Origin: Moraxellaceae bacterium
GTDB taxonomy: Bacteria; Pseudomonadota; Gammaproteobacteria; Pseudomonadales; Moraxellaceae
Assembly: GCA_029267635.1 (NCBI GenBank)
Contig: JAJUIK010000015.1
Coordinates: 1-57,762, forward strand
Direction: 5' to 3'
DNA length: 57,762 nt
The notes below the pieces were generated by a model. It was not told the DNA's origin. It did not search any database and saw nothing but the letters and a program-made list of their open reading frames with translations. Shown piece after piece: positions 47,261 through 57,465 of the stretch. The position numbers and the translations under genes were made by a program. How positions within the stretch are numbered: position 1 is the first letter of the stretch; the number at the start of each line of letters is the position of its first letter.

Positions 47261-47293
47261 AAAAAAATATAAATGCTGTTTGGAGAAAGAAAA

Positions 47294-48556
47294 ATGAAAA
47301 TTGCGATCTTTGGTGCAACCTTGCACGCTGCATTAATGGCGGGAGTATGGGCTGAAACAGGGCATCAGGTATTGTGGTGGACTGAATTCGATATTTCTAT
47401 TTCCATTGACGCACTAAATCTGGATCAGGCTTTGTTTACTTTACTGCAGCAACAGCAGCAGCAGGGACGATTAACATCGACTACATTAGACACGCTGCCC
47501 CTAGACATAGATGTGTATTTTTTTGCTTTCAATCCGTCTAGAGTGGCACAAGCTTTGGATGTCGCTACACAACTGAGTCTCAAGCCATTGATTCACCCAA
47601 AATTAATGATCAATGGTTCAACTTTTGGTTTGCATGGTACGGCACAGTTTGCACAAATTTTAAGTCAAGATTTTTGGGTCTATTTACCGGACATGATTCA
47701 AGAGGGCCATCCACTGGGCAGTTTTACCCAAGCAAAACAGGTGGTGATCGGAGCACAGGATAATTCTGCTGTTCGGTGTCAGGTTCGCGAATTATTACGT
47801 CCATTTTTTCCATTGCAACATCAGTATTTATTTATGCCGATTCTGGATGCTGAATTCACCAAACTCAGCATTTCAGGAATGCTTGCAACACGTGTTAGCT
47901 ATATGAATGATCTGGCACAGGTGGCAGAGAAATTACATGTTGATATTGAGAATGTCCGTTTAGGAATGGGAGCAGATAGCCGAATTGGCGCTATTTACCT
48001 GCATCCTGGTGTTGGGTTCGGTGGAGAAAATTTTTCACGTGATGTCATAACCTTATCTAAAACACTTAGTAATACTGGTATCAGTAGCCAGTTGTTACAG
48101 CAGGTATGGGAGATCAATGAACAGCAAAAAGAAATTTTGTTCCGAAAATTGTGGAATTATTATTGCTGTGATCTTTCGGGTAAAACAATAGCTATTTGGG
48201 GAGCCTCTTTTAAAGCAAATACAAGCAGTATAGTTAACTCTCCAGTACATACCATGTTACAGGCTTTATGGGCACAAGGTGTGATAGTCAAACTGCATGA
48301 CCCACAAGCTTTGGAGCAGATTGAAGCACAATATGGTTCACGTCATGACCTAATTTTATGTCAGGAGTCCTATGAAGCCGCTCGGGATGCACATGCCCTA
48401 TGTCTCATTACAGCATGGCAATCCTATTACAGTCCAGACTATCAGCGCTTAAAACAACAGATGGCCCATCCTTTTATTCTCGATGGCCGAAATATTTATG
48501 ATCCTGCTTATGTCAAAGCGCAAGGATTTGCTTATGAAGGGGTTGGACGTGCATGA
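47294..48556 (+). CDS. ugd: UDP-glucose dehydrogenase-like protein lacking the catalytic cysteine
   Basis: A 420-residue member of the UDP-glucose/GDP-mannose dehydrogenase family at the ugd position. The C-terminal [22 protein letters not shown] and the middle [17 protein letters not shown] fit the family. However, the active-site motif, usually GFGGSCFPKD, reads [10 protein letters not shown], with Asn246 in place of Cys. The N-terminal GxGYVG loop reads [12 protein letters not shown]. Oxidation to the uronic acid may therefore be lost or altered. ATG at 47294 has GGAGAAAG upstream. It overlaps gpi by 4 bp (ATGA). Confidence 0.8.
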   Translation: MKIAIFGATLHAALMAGVWAETGHQVLWWTEFDISISIDALNLDQALFTLLQQQQQQGRLTSTTLDTLPLDIDVYFFAFNPSRVAQALDVATQLSLKPLIHPKLMINGSTFGLHGTAQFAQILSQDFWVYLPDMIQEGHPLGSFTQAKQVVIGAQDNSAVRCQVRELLRPFFPLQHQYLFMPILDAEFTKLSISGMLATRVSYMNDLAQVAEKLHVDIENVRLGMGADSRIGAIYLHPGVGFGGENFSRDVITLSKTLSNTGISSQLLQQVWEINEQQKEILFRKLWNYYCCDLSGKTIAIWGASFKANTSSIVNSPVHTMLQALWAQGVIVKLHDPQALEQIEAQYGSRHDLILCQESYEAARDAHALCLITAWQSYYSPDYQRLKQQMAHPFILDGRNIYDPAYVKAQGFAYEGVGRA

Positions 48557-50229
48557 ATAATCTTGGTGGAAAATTTTATGACTCTGCCCAGTTTGGTAGA
48601 GCTTACCATGAGCTACTCCAGTTAGCTCAAAACTTTAGGCAACAACATTTAAATACGTTATTCGCACGAGAATACAATCGTTTTGAACGCTATTCGGTGC
48701 AAATAGAACAGATTTTACTGGATTTTAGTAAGCACCGTATTGATCAAACAATATTGCAACAGTTATGCAATTTGGCTGAACAGCAGCAATTACCTAAATG
48801 GATTGATCAACTGTTTTCTGAGCAACCTATTAATTATACGGAACAGCGTGCGGCTATGCATTGGGCACTGCGTTTACCCAAGCATGATCGTCACTATCCA
48901 GAATTGGCCAAGCAAGTGCATGAGCAGTTGGATCGCATGTATCAGCTGGTGGAAAAAATCCATGCTGGGCAATATCGGGGGGCAACTGGCGCAGTGATCC
49001 GCGATGTCGTAAATATTGGTGTGGGAGGTTCTGACCTTGGTCCGCATATGGTCAGTGATGCCTTGATTGACTTTAAAGTTCAGACGAGCATGCCTCTACA
49101 GATGCATTTTGTATCGACCATGGATGGCAGTCAGTTATCCGATTTATTACATCAGCTCCGTCCTGAAACCACCTTATTCGTCATTTCATCCAAATCTTTT
49201 GGCACTATTGATACCCTATCTAATGCACAAACTGCACGACAATGGCTCGAAAAAGCTTTGGGGACACATCCGCATATTGTGAAAAGCCATTTTATTGGTA
49301 TATCGGCAAAATCTGAAAAAATGACTGCATGGGGCATAGCACAGCAAAATCAGTTACTGCTTTGGGACTGGGTTGGAGGGCGTTATTCCTTATGGTCTTG
49401 TATTGGCCTACCGATTGCACTGATCATTGGTGTCGATGGATTTAAACAGCTATTGGCGGGTGCTTACGCGATGGATCAGCATTTTAAGCAAGTACCTTTT
49501 CATAAAAATATTCCGGTAATTATGGCTTTGTTAGGTATCTGGAACAGTAATTTTCTGAATATGCGAACCCATGCTGTGTTGCCTTACGATGGCCGTTTAA
49601 AATACTTTGCCGCATATTTACAGCAACTCGAAATGGAGTCCAATGGCAAGTCTATTCAGCGTGATGGAGAGAAAACTGATCTTGATACCTGTCCAATTAT
49701 CTGGGGGGAAGTGGGTCCTAATGCTCAGCATGCTTTTTATCAATTGCTCCATCAAGGCACGCAAGCGGTGAGCTGTGATTTCATTGCACCGGTAAAGCGT
49801 TATAATGCCAACCATTTTACCTATGTGAAAAATGCAGGTGCTCTGATTGAGCAACATTATTTGGCTTTATCTAATTGCTTGGCTCAATCCCGTTTATTGG
49901 CATTTGGTAATCAGGCATTGGATGCTAGTGAGCTTGAACAGTTACCTGTCTATAAACAATATGAGGGTAACCAGCCAAGTTCAACTTTGTTATTAAAAGA
50001 ACTCAACCCTTATAATCTGGGTATGTTGATCGCAGCCTATGAACATAAGGTTTTTGTGCAATCTGTAATTTGGAATATTAATCCGTTTGATCAATGGGGC
50101 GTAGAAAAAGGTAAGGAAATTGCCAATCAACTGCTACCGATTTTAAATGGGCAGCAAACGGATCTTTCACAATTTGATGATTCGACCCGAGGCTTGTTAA
50201 AAATTTTATTAGGAAAAATTCATGACTAA
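48553..50229 (+). CDS. gpi: Glucose-6-phosphate isomerase
   Basis: A 558-residue isomerase interconverting glucose 6-phosphate and fructose 6-phosphate. Family signatures: [45 protein letters not shown] and [22 protein letters not shown]. It has normal length. As in other Acinetobacter K loci it sits between ugd and gne1, overlapping both (4 and 8 bp). Confidence 0.97.
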   Translation: MNNLGGKFYDSAQFGRAYHELLQLAQNFRQQHLNTLFAREYNRFERYSVQIEQILLDFSKHRIDQTILQQLCNLAEQQQLPKWIDQLFSEQPINYTEQRAAMHWALRLPKHDRHYPELAKQVHEQLDRMYQLVEKIHAGQYRGATGAVIRDVVNIGVGGSDLGPHMVSDALIDFKVQTSMPLQMHFVSTMDGSQLSDLLHQLRPETTLFVISSKSFGTIDTLSNAQTARQWLEKALGTHPHIVKSHFIGISAKSEKMTAWGIAQQNQLLLWDWVGGRYSLWSCIGLPIALIIGVDGFKQLLAGAYAMDQHFKQVPFHKNIPVIMALLGIWNSNFLNMRTHAVLPYDGRLKYFAAYLQQLEMESNGKSIQRDGEKTDLDTCPIIWGEVGPNAQHAFYQLLHQGTQAVSCDFIAPVKRYNANHFTYVKNAGALIEQHYLALSNCLAQSRLLAFGNQALDASELEQLPVYKQYEGNQPSSTLLLKELNPYNLGMLIAAYEHKVFVQSVIWNINPFDQWGVEKGKEIANQLLPILNGQQTDLSQFDDSTRGLLKILLGKIHD

Positions 50230-51244
50230 GATTTTAGTTACCGGTGGAGCGGGTTATATTGGTTCGCATACCTGTGTGGAGTTACTTAATGCCGGGTATC
50301 AGGTGGTGGTATTGGATAATTTGTCTAATAGCTCGCTTGAAGCTTTAAATCGGGTGCAGGAATTAACTGGAAAAGTGCTGGACTTTGTTGAGGGTGATAT
50401 TCGCGATGCGCAGATGCTTGATCAGATTTTTGCCCAACATCAGATTGATGCAGTCATCCATTTTGCCGGTCTAAAAGCAGTGGGTGAAAGCCAGCAGATC
50501 CCATTAACTTATTTCGATAATAATATTGTAGGTTCCATTAGCCTTGTTCGGGCAATGGAACGTGCGGGCGTATTTACTCTCGTGTTTAGTTCATCAGCGA
50601 CGGTATATGGTGAAGATCATCCTTCCCCATTGAATGAAGAAATGCCAACCGGAATGCCAACCAATAACTACGGTTATACCAAGCTGATTGTTGAGCAGTT
50701 ACTACAAAAGCTCTCTATGACTGATGAACATTGGTCGATTGCCTTACTGCGCTATTTTAATCCGGTTGGAGCACATCAAAGTGGCCGTATCGGAGAAGAT
50801 CCACAAGGTATTCCAAATAATTTGATGCCCTATGTGACTCAGGTGGCAGTAGGCCGCCGTGAAAAATTGTCGATTTATGGCAATGATTACGATACGGTGG
50901 ATGGTACAGGGGTGCGTGATTATATTCATGTGGTGGATTTAGCGAATGCTCATTTATGTGCTTTAAATAACCGCTTACAGAACGTGGGTTGTCGTGCCTG
51001 GAATATTGGTACTGGAAATGGTTGTTCAGTACTGCAGGTAAAAAACACTTTTGAGCAGGTAAATGGAGTACCCGTACCTTTTGAGTTTTCACCACGTCGT
51101 CCGGGTGATGTCGCTATCTGTTTCGCCGATAATTCCCGTGCCGTTGCTGAACTGAACTGGAAGCCACAATACACTTTAGAAGATATGCTTGTGGATAGCT
51201 GGAATTGGCAAAAGCACAATCCAAAGGGTTATAAAGGTAACTAA
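50222..51244 (+). CDS. gne1: UDP-glucose 4-epimerase
   Basis: A 340-residue GalE-family epimerase interconverting UDP-glucose/galactose and possibly the N-acetyl forms. The NAD loop [10 protein letters not shown] is at residues 7-16, the catalytic Ser is in [10 protein letters not shown], and Tyr and Lys are in [12 protein letters not shown]. The residue that sets substrate range (Tyr299 in E. coli GalE) was not resolved by eye, so Gal versus GalNAc use is open. It is the last gene of the plus-strand operon. Confidence 0.93.
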   Translation: MTKILVTGGAGYIGSHTCVELLNAGYQVVVLDNLSNSSLEALNRVQELTGKVLDFVEGDIRDAQMLDQIFAQHQIDAVIHFAGLKAVGESQQIPLTYFDNNIVGSISLVRAMERAGVFTLVFSSSATVYGEDHPSPLNEEMPTGMPTNNYGYTKLIVEQLLQKLSMTDEHWSIALLRYFNPVGAHQSGRIGEDPQGIPNNLMPYVTQVAVGRREKLSIYGNDYDTVDGTGVRDYIHVVDLANAHLCALNNRLQNVGCRAWNIGTGNGCSVLQVKNTFEQVNGVPVPFEFSPRRPGDVAICFADNSRAVAELNWKPQYTLEDMLVDSWNWQKHNPKGYKGN

Positions 51245-51268
51245 ATTATTTTCACTAAATTTTTTCTT

Positions 51269-51301
51269 AAGAAACAGTACTCATCAGGAGAGTAGTTTCT
51301 T
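51269..51301. terminator. Hairpin between gne1 and pgm
   Basis: AAGAAAC pairs with GTTTCTT and an inner TACTC pairs with GAGTA, with a two-base bulge. It lies between convergent genes, but there is no strong T run on either side. It may end both transcripts. Confidence 0.5.
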
Positions 51302-51342
51302 ACAGAGAAGATATTCCCTTGCTCTAGTTGAATGGGAACTGA

Positions 51343-52716
51343 TTAATTATTGCTAATCAGTGCAGTCAACTCATCCACATAATGACTCATTGGGCGTACA
51401 GTTCTGCTTGCTTGACTTTCAATATTCAAACGCAGTAATGGTTCGGTATTGGAAGCACGCAGATTGAGACGCCAGTCCCCGAAGTCTAGACTTACACCAT
51501 CGGTACGGTCAATTTGGGGATTTTGCTCGGCATAGTGGTCTAAAATCCGCTGAATAATCGTCTGAGTGTCTGCCACCTTAAAGTTGATCTCGCCAGAACA
51601 GGAGAAACGGTCAATCATGTTTTCCACTAGAGTGGAAAGTGCGTGTCGGGTTTCCGAGAGCAGCGCGATGGTGAGCAGCCAGGGAATCATACCACTGTCA
51701 CAGTAGGCAAAATCACGGAAGTAATGGTGCGCGCTCATCTCGCCGCCATAGATCGCATTCTGTTCGCGCATAACCTGTTTAATAAAGGCATGGCCGGATT
51801 TGGACTGCACTGCTTGCCCTTGATAACGTTGGATAATATCCAGAGTATTCCAGACCAGACGCGGATCATGCACGATTTTTTCACCGGGTTGTTTCATCAG
51901 GAAGACTTGCGCCAGTAAACCGACAATATAGTAGCCTTCAATAAATTGGCCTTTTTCATCAAATAGGAAGCAGCGGTCGAAGTCACCATCCCATGCAATT
52001 CCCATATCTGCTTTGTGTTTAAGTACTGCATCCCGAGTACTGTCGCGGTTTTCAATTAAAATTGGATTGGGAATGCCATTCGGGAAAGTACCATCCGCTT
52101 CATGATGGATTTTGATGAACTCTACCGGCACATTCAGTGCCTGAAATCTCTCTTCGATTGCATCAATGACATGACCAGCAGCACCGTTACCGGCATTCAC
52201 CACCAGTTTGAGTGGGCGGATTTTGCCTGGCTCAATATAGGTCATCAGATGATCCACGAATTCCGGTAGGATATTGTAGTGCTTGGTCGTGCCTTTTGTA
52301 CTTACTTCAACAAATTTACCCGATTCAGCCAGAGCCTGAATTTCTTTGAGACCGGTGTCAGCACTGATCGGACGGGCATTTTCACGCACTAACTTCATGC
52401 CATTGTAGTCCATCGGGTTGTGACTGGCTGTAATTTCAATGCCGCCTTGCACATTTAGATGAAAGGCCGCGAAATACACTTCCTCTGTGCCGGTCATGCC
52501 GAGGTCGAGCACATCGACACCCGCATCATTCAGACCATTAATGGTGGCCTGTTTCAACGCTTCACTGCTGAGACGGATGTCACAACCAATGGCTACGGTT
52601 TTGGGCTGATAGATTTGTCCATAAGCACGGCCGATTTTATAGGCGATGTCTTCATTCAGTTCAGTGCCGAGTTGGCCACGGATGTCGTAAGCTTTAAAGC
52701 AAGTGAGTTGTGTCAT
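51343..52716 (-). CDS. pgm: Phosphomannomutase / phosphoglucomutase
   Basis: A 457-residue alpha-D-phosphohexomutase. The phosphoserine is S98 in [15 protein letters not shown], the metal loop is [10 protein letters not shown], the sugar loop is [10 protein letters not shown] and the C-terminal phosphate site is [10 protein letters not shown]. It feeds glucose 1-phosphate (or mannose 1-phosphate) to the capsule sugars. It is the usual right end of an Acinetobacter K locus and is transcribed towards it. Confidence 0.95.
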   Translation of the reverse strand: MTQLTCFKAYDIRGQLGTELNEDIAYKIGRAYGQIYQPKTVAIGCDIRLSSEALKQATINGLNDAGVDVLDLGMTGTEEVYFAAFHLNVQGGIEITASHNPMDYNGMKLVRENARPISADTGLKEIQALAESGKFVEVSTKGTTKHYNILPEFVDHLMTYIEPGKIRPLKLVVNAGNGAAGHVIDAIEERFQALNVPVEFIKIHHEADGTFPNGIPNPILIENRDSTRDAVLKHKADMGIAWDGDFDRCFLFDEKGQFIEGYYIVGLLAQVFLMKQPGEKIVHDPRLVWNTLDIIQRYQGQAVQSKSGHAFIKQVMREQNAIYGGEMSAHHYFRDFAYCDSGMIPWLLTIALLSETRHALSTLVENMIDRFSCSGEINFKVADTQTIIQRILDHYAEQNPQIDRTDGVSLDFGDWRLNLRASNTEPLLRLNIESQASRTVRPMSHYVDELTALISNN

Positions 52717-52959
52717 TTTTTTCTCATTATTATATTGATGGAGCTGTACTAGATGAAAGTTAAGTTCTAGTCCAAAGTGGTAACGTTTTTAATTGTGGTT
52801 TTGGACTCCGAAATTATATCTAAACTCGTATTCTTTAACGATTGAGTAAAATTATTTTAAATTTTTGAAGTGTTCTCTTTGTTTGATTTCAAAAATACTC
52901 AATAATTGGATTTTTAAAATTTTTCTCTAATAGAAATTAGTGTATTCAGTTTATCTTAG

Positions 52960-53460
52960 TTATAACAACCATAAGTGAATGGATTTAAACAATTAATTGT
53001 ATACTGGCTAAAATCAGCTACATCACGTGCATGGTAACTATGCCAATAAATTGTATACACCACAAGATCGGCAGTAATTTTTCTTCAATATTCTGGTCAT
53101 TAATGTTTTGATTTGGTGCTAAGAACTACGTGTAGACTTTACCATCATAATTGGGTAAGTCAAACACAATCACTTTTCCTGCAGCACTGCGTTTACCTCT
53201 CCTTGATCCGCCAAAATTAATTTTATTAAATTCAATTTTTCATCGAATACCAGGAAATTCTTTATCGAGATGATGCTCGATAATTTTACGAATTTTGGTG
53301 TAAAAGAGCGCTACAGAATTATGGGGTATTTCCAATAAATCTGCAGCTGCTCTATCCGCCACATTTAATAAGAATAAAAAAGCTTGAGTAACTTTGATTG
53401 TATTTTATTTCTTAATTTACAATCTGTTACTTCAGTTTTATAGATTGGCATAATACTCAT
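52960..53460 (-). mobile_element. IS1595-family transposase remnant
   Basis: Read on the minus strand in shifting frames, the segment gives pieces of an ISXO2/IS1595-type transposase. The first is an N-terminal part, NVADRAAADLLEIPHNS followed by VALFYTKIRKIIEHHL. Then comes INFGGSRRGKRSAAGKV and DGKVYT (the family FGG-x-RKGKRG motif). The last is a distal part, VVYTIYWHSYHARDVADFS. Stops and frameshifts break it at several points, and no terminal inverted repeats are clear. The rest of the 52717-53473 gap (52717-52960) is AT-rich, with no gene. Confidence 0.78.
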
Positions 53461-53473
53461 CTAGTACTACTCT

Positions 53474-55666
53474 TTAGTCTTTTTCTTTGGCTTTATAGCT
53501 ATAGGCATAATTATACCCATACCCATACCCATACCCACCTGCTGCACGCTGGATATCGTTCAGGACAAAGCCATTGACTTTACTACCCGCTTGCTCAAAG
53601 CGGTTGAGTGTTAGTTCCAGCTCTTTCATTTGGGTTTGCACATAACGTGCCACCACCAGATTTACCCCGGCATGTTGTGACACGATAATACCATCGGTCA
53701 CAGCCAGAACAGGTGGTGTATCAATAATGATATGGTCATATTGAAGACTCAGCTGCTGCAGCAATTCAGCAAATTGAGCTGAGCTGAGCAATTCTGATGG
53801 ATTGGCTGGGCTTTTACCGCGTGGCAGTAGCTGCAGATTGTCAATTTCTGTATTGCGAATGACCTGTTCTAAGGTGCTTTGATTATTGAGGTATTCAGCC
53901 AAACCTGGCTGGTTGTCGCGGTGGAAGTATTTATGCAAATAGCCACGACGTAAGTCAGCATCAATAATCAGTACCCGCTTATTATTTTGCGCCATGATGG
54001 TAGCTAGGTTACTGCAAACAAAGGATTTACCCACTTCAGGTGCCGGGCCTGAAATCATGATAATATTGTTTTTTGCCTGACTGAGTGCAAAATGAATCGC
54101 GGTACGCATGCTGCGCAGACTTTCAATGGCAATATCGTCATTATGCTTGAGTGCCAATAAAGGCAGGATCTTTTTCTTTTTCAGAAATTTTAGACTTCTT
54201 TCCTGAATAGGCGAGTGGGGTACAGCAGCATAAACCGGCAGATCCAACTCGTTTTCGATCTGACTGGCATCCTTCACACCAGAGCGTAGCATATTGCGTA
54301 ATAAAGCTAGTAGAGTACCCAGGAATCCGCCAAGGAATAAGGCCAGGACCAAAATCTGTAACTTTTTCGGCTCGATCGGTTTGACCGGTTCTACTGCAGT
54401 GTCGACAATTCGTACATTGCCAATTTCACCGGCTTTGGCAACGCGTAGTTGTTGATAGGAATTGAGTAGGTTGGTATACAGTTGCTGCTTCACTTCAACT
54501 TCGCGGTACAGTTGCAGATACTGACGCTGTAAATCTGGCAGGCGTTTTAAGGTGCCATTCAGTTCGCTAATCTTGCCATTAAGGACGCCGAGTTGTGCAT
54601 TAATTTCTCGCATGGCTGGATGTTCAGCCGTGTATTTGGCTGCCATTTCAGCCTGTTTCTGCTGCAGTTCGGCTTTTTGGGTTTCCAGCTGGATACTTTG
54701 TGTCAGATACAGTTCTGATTCTTTGGTGACATCCACAGTATTGTACTGTTGACGGAACTGGTTAAAGGTGCGTTCTGCATCATCTAGCTGTTTTTTCAGT
54801 TCTGGTAATTGTTCATCCAGGAATTTTAAGGTTTGTGCGGTTTCTGCCGAGCGGCGTTCAATATTCTGCTGGCTGTAAGCCGCTAAAATGGCATTCAGTA
54901 CCTGGGTAATGTGTTGTTTGTCTTGTCCTCGATAATTCAGTCCCAAAATACCGGTCATTTTACCTTTCTCTGCGACTGAATAATTCGCCGCAAGCGCATT
55001 GACAGCTGTAGGTAGTGAAAGTTTTTGAATATTATAGGTACTCTGTAACTGATCTCGGCTAAAGACAGCAATCTTCCATTGGCCTGATTTCGAGATGTTT
55101 TGTACAGGCTGATTCAGCACACCTTGAAACACCACTTGTTCAGTTGCGGCATCAGTCAGACTGAAGCTCTGTCCCTGAAATTTGAGTAACAGGTTTTTAT
55201 CCAAATAATAGGCGGGTATTTCAAACTGGCGCACATCAAAGCTTTTGGCACCATCTTGAAAGCGTACTAGCTGTGTCAAATACTCTGTTTGATAATTTGT
55301 GCGTTGCAATAGCCGGTTGCGTAAAGAGTCTTCTGTACTGGAAATGCGAATATCCAAGTTTAGATGATTGATTACTGAACCTAAAATCAATCGAGATTTC
55401 AGAATTTCAATTTCAGCTTGAGCAGGAGATTTCTGGTCGACCATCTCAGAGAGATCACCCAATAGTGCAGCAGTTCCTACTCCTGTACTGTCCTCAACCT
55501 GCACCAAAGCATCAACAGAATAAGTATTAGGGGTCACCCGCAAATACAGCAGTGCTGCAATCAGGCTGAGAATCACACATAGTGCGATGAGTTTCCATTG
55601 TGCAATCAGGGAGAAAAACAGCTCTTTTAAATCAATGGTATCTTCGGTATTGGGATTTTGGCTCAT
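53474..55666 (-). CDS. wzc: Capsule tyrosine kinase Wzc (second copy)
   Basis: A 730-residue Wzc with the same layout as the first: TM1 LIALCVILSLIAALLYL, a periplasmic co-polymerase region, TM2 LQILVLALFLGGFLGTLLALL and a kinase domain. Walker A is SGPAPEVGKS, Walker A' VLIIDADLR, Walker B HIIIDTPPVL. The tail holds seven tyrosines, four of them in Tyr-Gly repeats encoded by a 6-bp DNA repeat. Codon use is more GC-rich than in the first copy. It is the last gene of the intact wza-wzb-wzc operon. Confidence 0.95.
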   Translation of the reverse strand: MSQNPNTEDTIDLKELFFSLIAQWKLIALCVILSLIAALLYLRVTPNTYSVDALVQVEDSTGVGTAALLGDLSEMVDQKSPAQAEIEILKSRLILGSVINHLNLDIRISSTEDSLRNRLLQRTNYQTEYLTQLVRFQDGAKSFDVRQFEIPAYYLDKNLLLKFQGQSFSLTDAATEQVVFQGVLNQPVQNISKSGQWKIAVFSRDQLQSTYNIQKLSLPTAVNALAANYSVAEKGKMTGILGLNYRGQDKQHITQVLNAILAAYSQQNIERRSAETAQTLKFLDEQLPELKKQLDDAERTFNQFRQQYNTVDVTKESELYLTQSIQLETQKAELQQKQAEMAAKYTAEHPAMREINAQLGVLNGKISELNGTLKRLPDLQRQYLQLYREVEVKQQLYTNLLNSYQQLRVAKAGEIGNVRIVDTAVEPVKPIEPKKLQILVLALFLGGFLGTLLALLRNMLRSGVKDASQIENELDLPVYAAVPHSPIQERSLKFLKKKKILPLLALKHNDDIAIESLRSMRTAIHFALSQAKNNIIMISGPAPEVGKSFVCSNLATIMAQNNKRVLIIDADLRRGYLHKYFHRDNQPGLAEYLNNQSTLEQVIRNTEIDNLQLLPRGKSPANPSELLSSAQFAELLQQLSLQYDHIIIDTPPVLAVTDGIIVSQHAGVNLVVARYVQTQMKELELTLNRFEQAGSKVNGFVLNDIQRAAGGYGYGYGYNYAYSYKAKEKD
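53513..53536. repeat. Four perfect ATACCC hexanucleotide repeats in wzc
   Basis: Four adjacent copies of ATACCC (GGGTAT on the coding strand) encode alternating Gly and Tyr in the C-terminal tyrosine tail. Gain or loss of a unit would keep the reading frame and change the number of tyrosines by one. Confidence 0.9.
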
Positions 55667-55684
55667 AATTTGGACATCAAAAGT

Positions 55685-56113
55685 TTAAATATAGTTATTC
55701 CAGTCAGCAATGCAGCGTTGAATCAGCTCACAAGTTTCATCAAAGATTTGCTGCCCCTGTTGGTAAGGATCTGGCACATTACAGTTTTGCCAATGCCCCA
55801 AACGAAAGACCTTGCCTTTGGCAAAGGGCCAGCTCTGTTCTAAGTGTTTTTGCTGATTTTTACTCATCACCAGAATCAGGTCGGCTTTTTTAATCTGTTC
55901 AGCATTCAGTTTTTTGGCGACATGGGAGTGCAGACTAATACCATGCCTTTGCATACACAGTTGCGCCTTGTCATCGGCCGGTTGACCGCTAAGACCGGCA
56001 ATGCCTGCGGATTCAATCTGCAAATGGGGGTAAGACTGTTTTAAGAAATATTCCGCCATCGGGCTACGACAGATATTGCCCACACAGACCACCAAAATAT
56101 GTTGAATCTGCAT
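55685..56113 (-). CDS. wzb: Low-molecular-weight protein-tyrosine phosphatase Wzb
   Basis: A 142-residue phosphatase that removes phosphate from the Wzc tyrosine tail. The CX5R loop is CVGNICRS with nucleophile Cys10 and Arg16, and the general acid Asp is in VPDPYQQG near the C-terminus. It is intact, unlike the remnant at 29350-29595. It abuts wza without a gap and lies 18 bp before wzc. Confidence 0.95.
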   Translation of the reverse strand: MQIQHILVVCVGNICRSPMAEYFLKQSYPHLQIESAGIAGLSGQPADDKAQLCMQRHGISLHSHVAKKLNAEQIKKADLILVMSKNQQKHLEQSWPFAKGKVFRLGHWQNCNVPDPYQQGQQIFDETCELIQRCIADWNNYI

Positions 56114-57214
56114 TTAATTGCCCAAATTATTTGCTGTATTCACGATACTCGAGAACGGAATAATCTGGCTGACTACACGCTGCCAGCGGGTCAGACCGGT
56201 TGCATCCACATAGACGATATCGTTACTGCGCATTTTAAACTGATTGGCTAAGCCAAAATCACCCAAACTGCCCAGGCTGAGATGATACAGTTCCGTGCTC
56301 TGGTCATTTGGATTATTACGTAGCACATAAATCCGCCCGGCACTGGCCGATAGTGGGTTAATACCCTGGCTTTCACCGATGACATCACTGAGCGTCATGC
56401 CTTGATCACGCATTGCTAGCGCCTGATTTCTACCCGCTTCACCCATCACATAGATTTTCTGGTTTTCGCGAGAATTGACATATAATGTGTCATTGGGTTG
56501 GATCAGCAGGTTATGCAGGGAGAAACCAGCTTTTTCCAGGGCAATGGTGTTCAAATCATAAGTGACCCCATTGCGGACCAGCTGAATTGCGGTGGTATCG
56601 CCCTGTTCAGTCACGCCCCCGGCCAAGCCTAGTGCCGTATAGACACTCACCGGTTGATCATTCAGATAAAATTGTCCACCTTGTTTTACACTACCTTGAA
56701 CCGAATAGCGTTGCCCCTGATAGGCCAGTACGCGCACGATCACATCTGGGGTTTTTAGATAACGTGCCAGTTGGCTACGTAGTTCCTGATTGATCTGTTG
56801 TAGGGTTTTACCCGCAGCCTTATAACGACCGATCAAAGGAAAATGCAGATAACCGCTTTGGTCAATCTGGTAACCGTTGGCTTGGGCAGATTGTGGAGTG
56901 GAAACATTGTTCACTGGTGGTGTGATTTCTGGATAGGCCCAAAGTTGGATAGATAAAATATCACCCGGACTTAAACGATAGTTACGGATATTATTTTGGA
57001 ATAAAAATGCATAATCTTTCTGATAATGAATCTGAGCAGGTTGTACAACCGGCAGAGTTTCCTGGGTCAGTCGTACCACGTTGACTTGGGTACCTAAATC
57101 GGTTTGGTATACCCCTTCTTGCGGTAAATCGTAGGTTTGCAAGCCAGATGTCACGGCACAACCGCCTAGGGAGAGACCTAATGTCAAAATAAATAAAAAA
57201 CGCGGATAGTTCAC
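56114..57214 (-). CDS. wza: Outer-membrane capsule export lipoprotein Wza (second copy)
   Basis: A 366-residue Wza. Lipobox LGGC (about residues 16-19), mature start CAVTSGLQTY, PES domain YRLSPGDILSIQLWAYPEI, SLBB segments YSVQGSVKQGGQFYL and IYVMGEAGRNQAL, C-terminal helix TRWQRVVSQIIPF. Compared with the first copy it has about ten extra residues around PPVNNVSTPQSAQ and a slightly longer C-terminus. It is the first gene of the intact export operon, divergent from gna. Confidence 0.95.
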   Translation of the reverse strand: MNYPRFLFILTLGLSLGGCAVTSGLQTYDLPQEGVYQTDLGTQVNVVRLTQETLPVVQPAQIHYQKDYAFLFQNNIRNYRLSPGDILSIQLWAYPEITPPVNNVSTPQSAQANGYQIDQSGYLHFPLIGRYKAAGKTLQQINQELRSQLARYLKTPDVIVRVLAYQGQRYSVQGSVKQGGQFYLNDQPVSVYTALGLAGGVTEQGDTTAIQLVRNGVTYDLNTIALEKAGFSLHNLLIQPNDTLYVNSRENQKIYVMGEAGRNQALAMRDQGMTLSDVIGESQGINPLSASAGRIYVLRNNPNDQSTELYHLSLGSLGDFGLANQFKMRSNDIVYVDATGLTRWQRVVSQIIPFSSIVNTANNLGN

Positions 57215-57270
57215 TCGAAACCCTGTATCTTATATTTGAAAAATTGCTGGTGTTAAAATTTGCTGAATAG

Positions 57271-57283
57271 TTTACGTGATTAA
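57271..57283 (-). promoter_or_regulatory. Conserved leader motif upstream of wza (copy 2)
   Basis: TTTACGTGATTAA (plus strand), identical to the copy at 30743-30755 and at nearly the same distance (57 bp) from the wza start. Confidence 0.5.
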
Positions 57284-57465
57284 TATCTATATGGTGACAA
57301 TTTTATGTGATGGATGCGTAAAAAATTATAATTGAATAGTATAGCTTGTTAATCACCAATTATAAATTATTCGGGTTTTTCTGCTATATTTGCCCAGTTA
57401 AAATGTCTTACTTTTTATAGATAATATCATCTCTACAGATGACCCACGGTATGAAGGCTCCTTCC

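Noticed and set aside
54015..54055. Gly to Glu change in the Walker A of the second Wzc (PAPEVGKS)
   Set aside because: E. coli Wzc also lacks Gly at this spot (Ser), and the GKS core is intact, so it need not inactivate the kinase.
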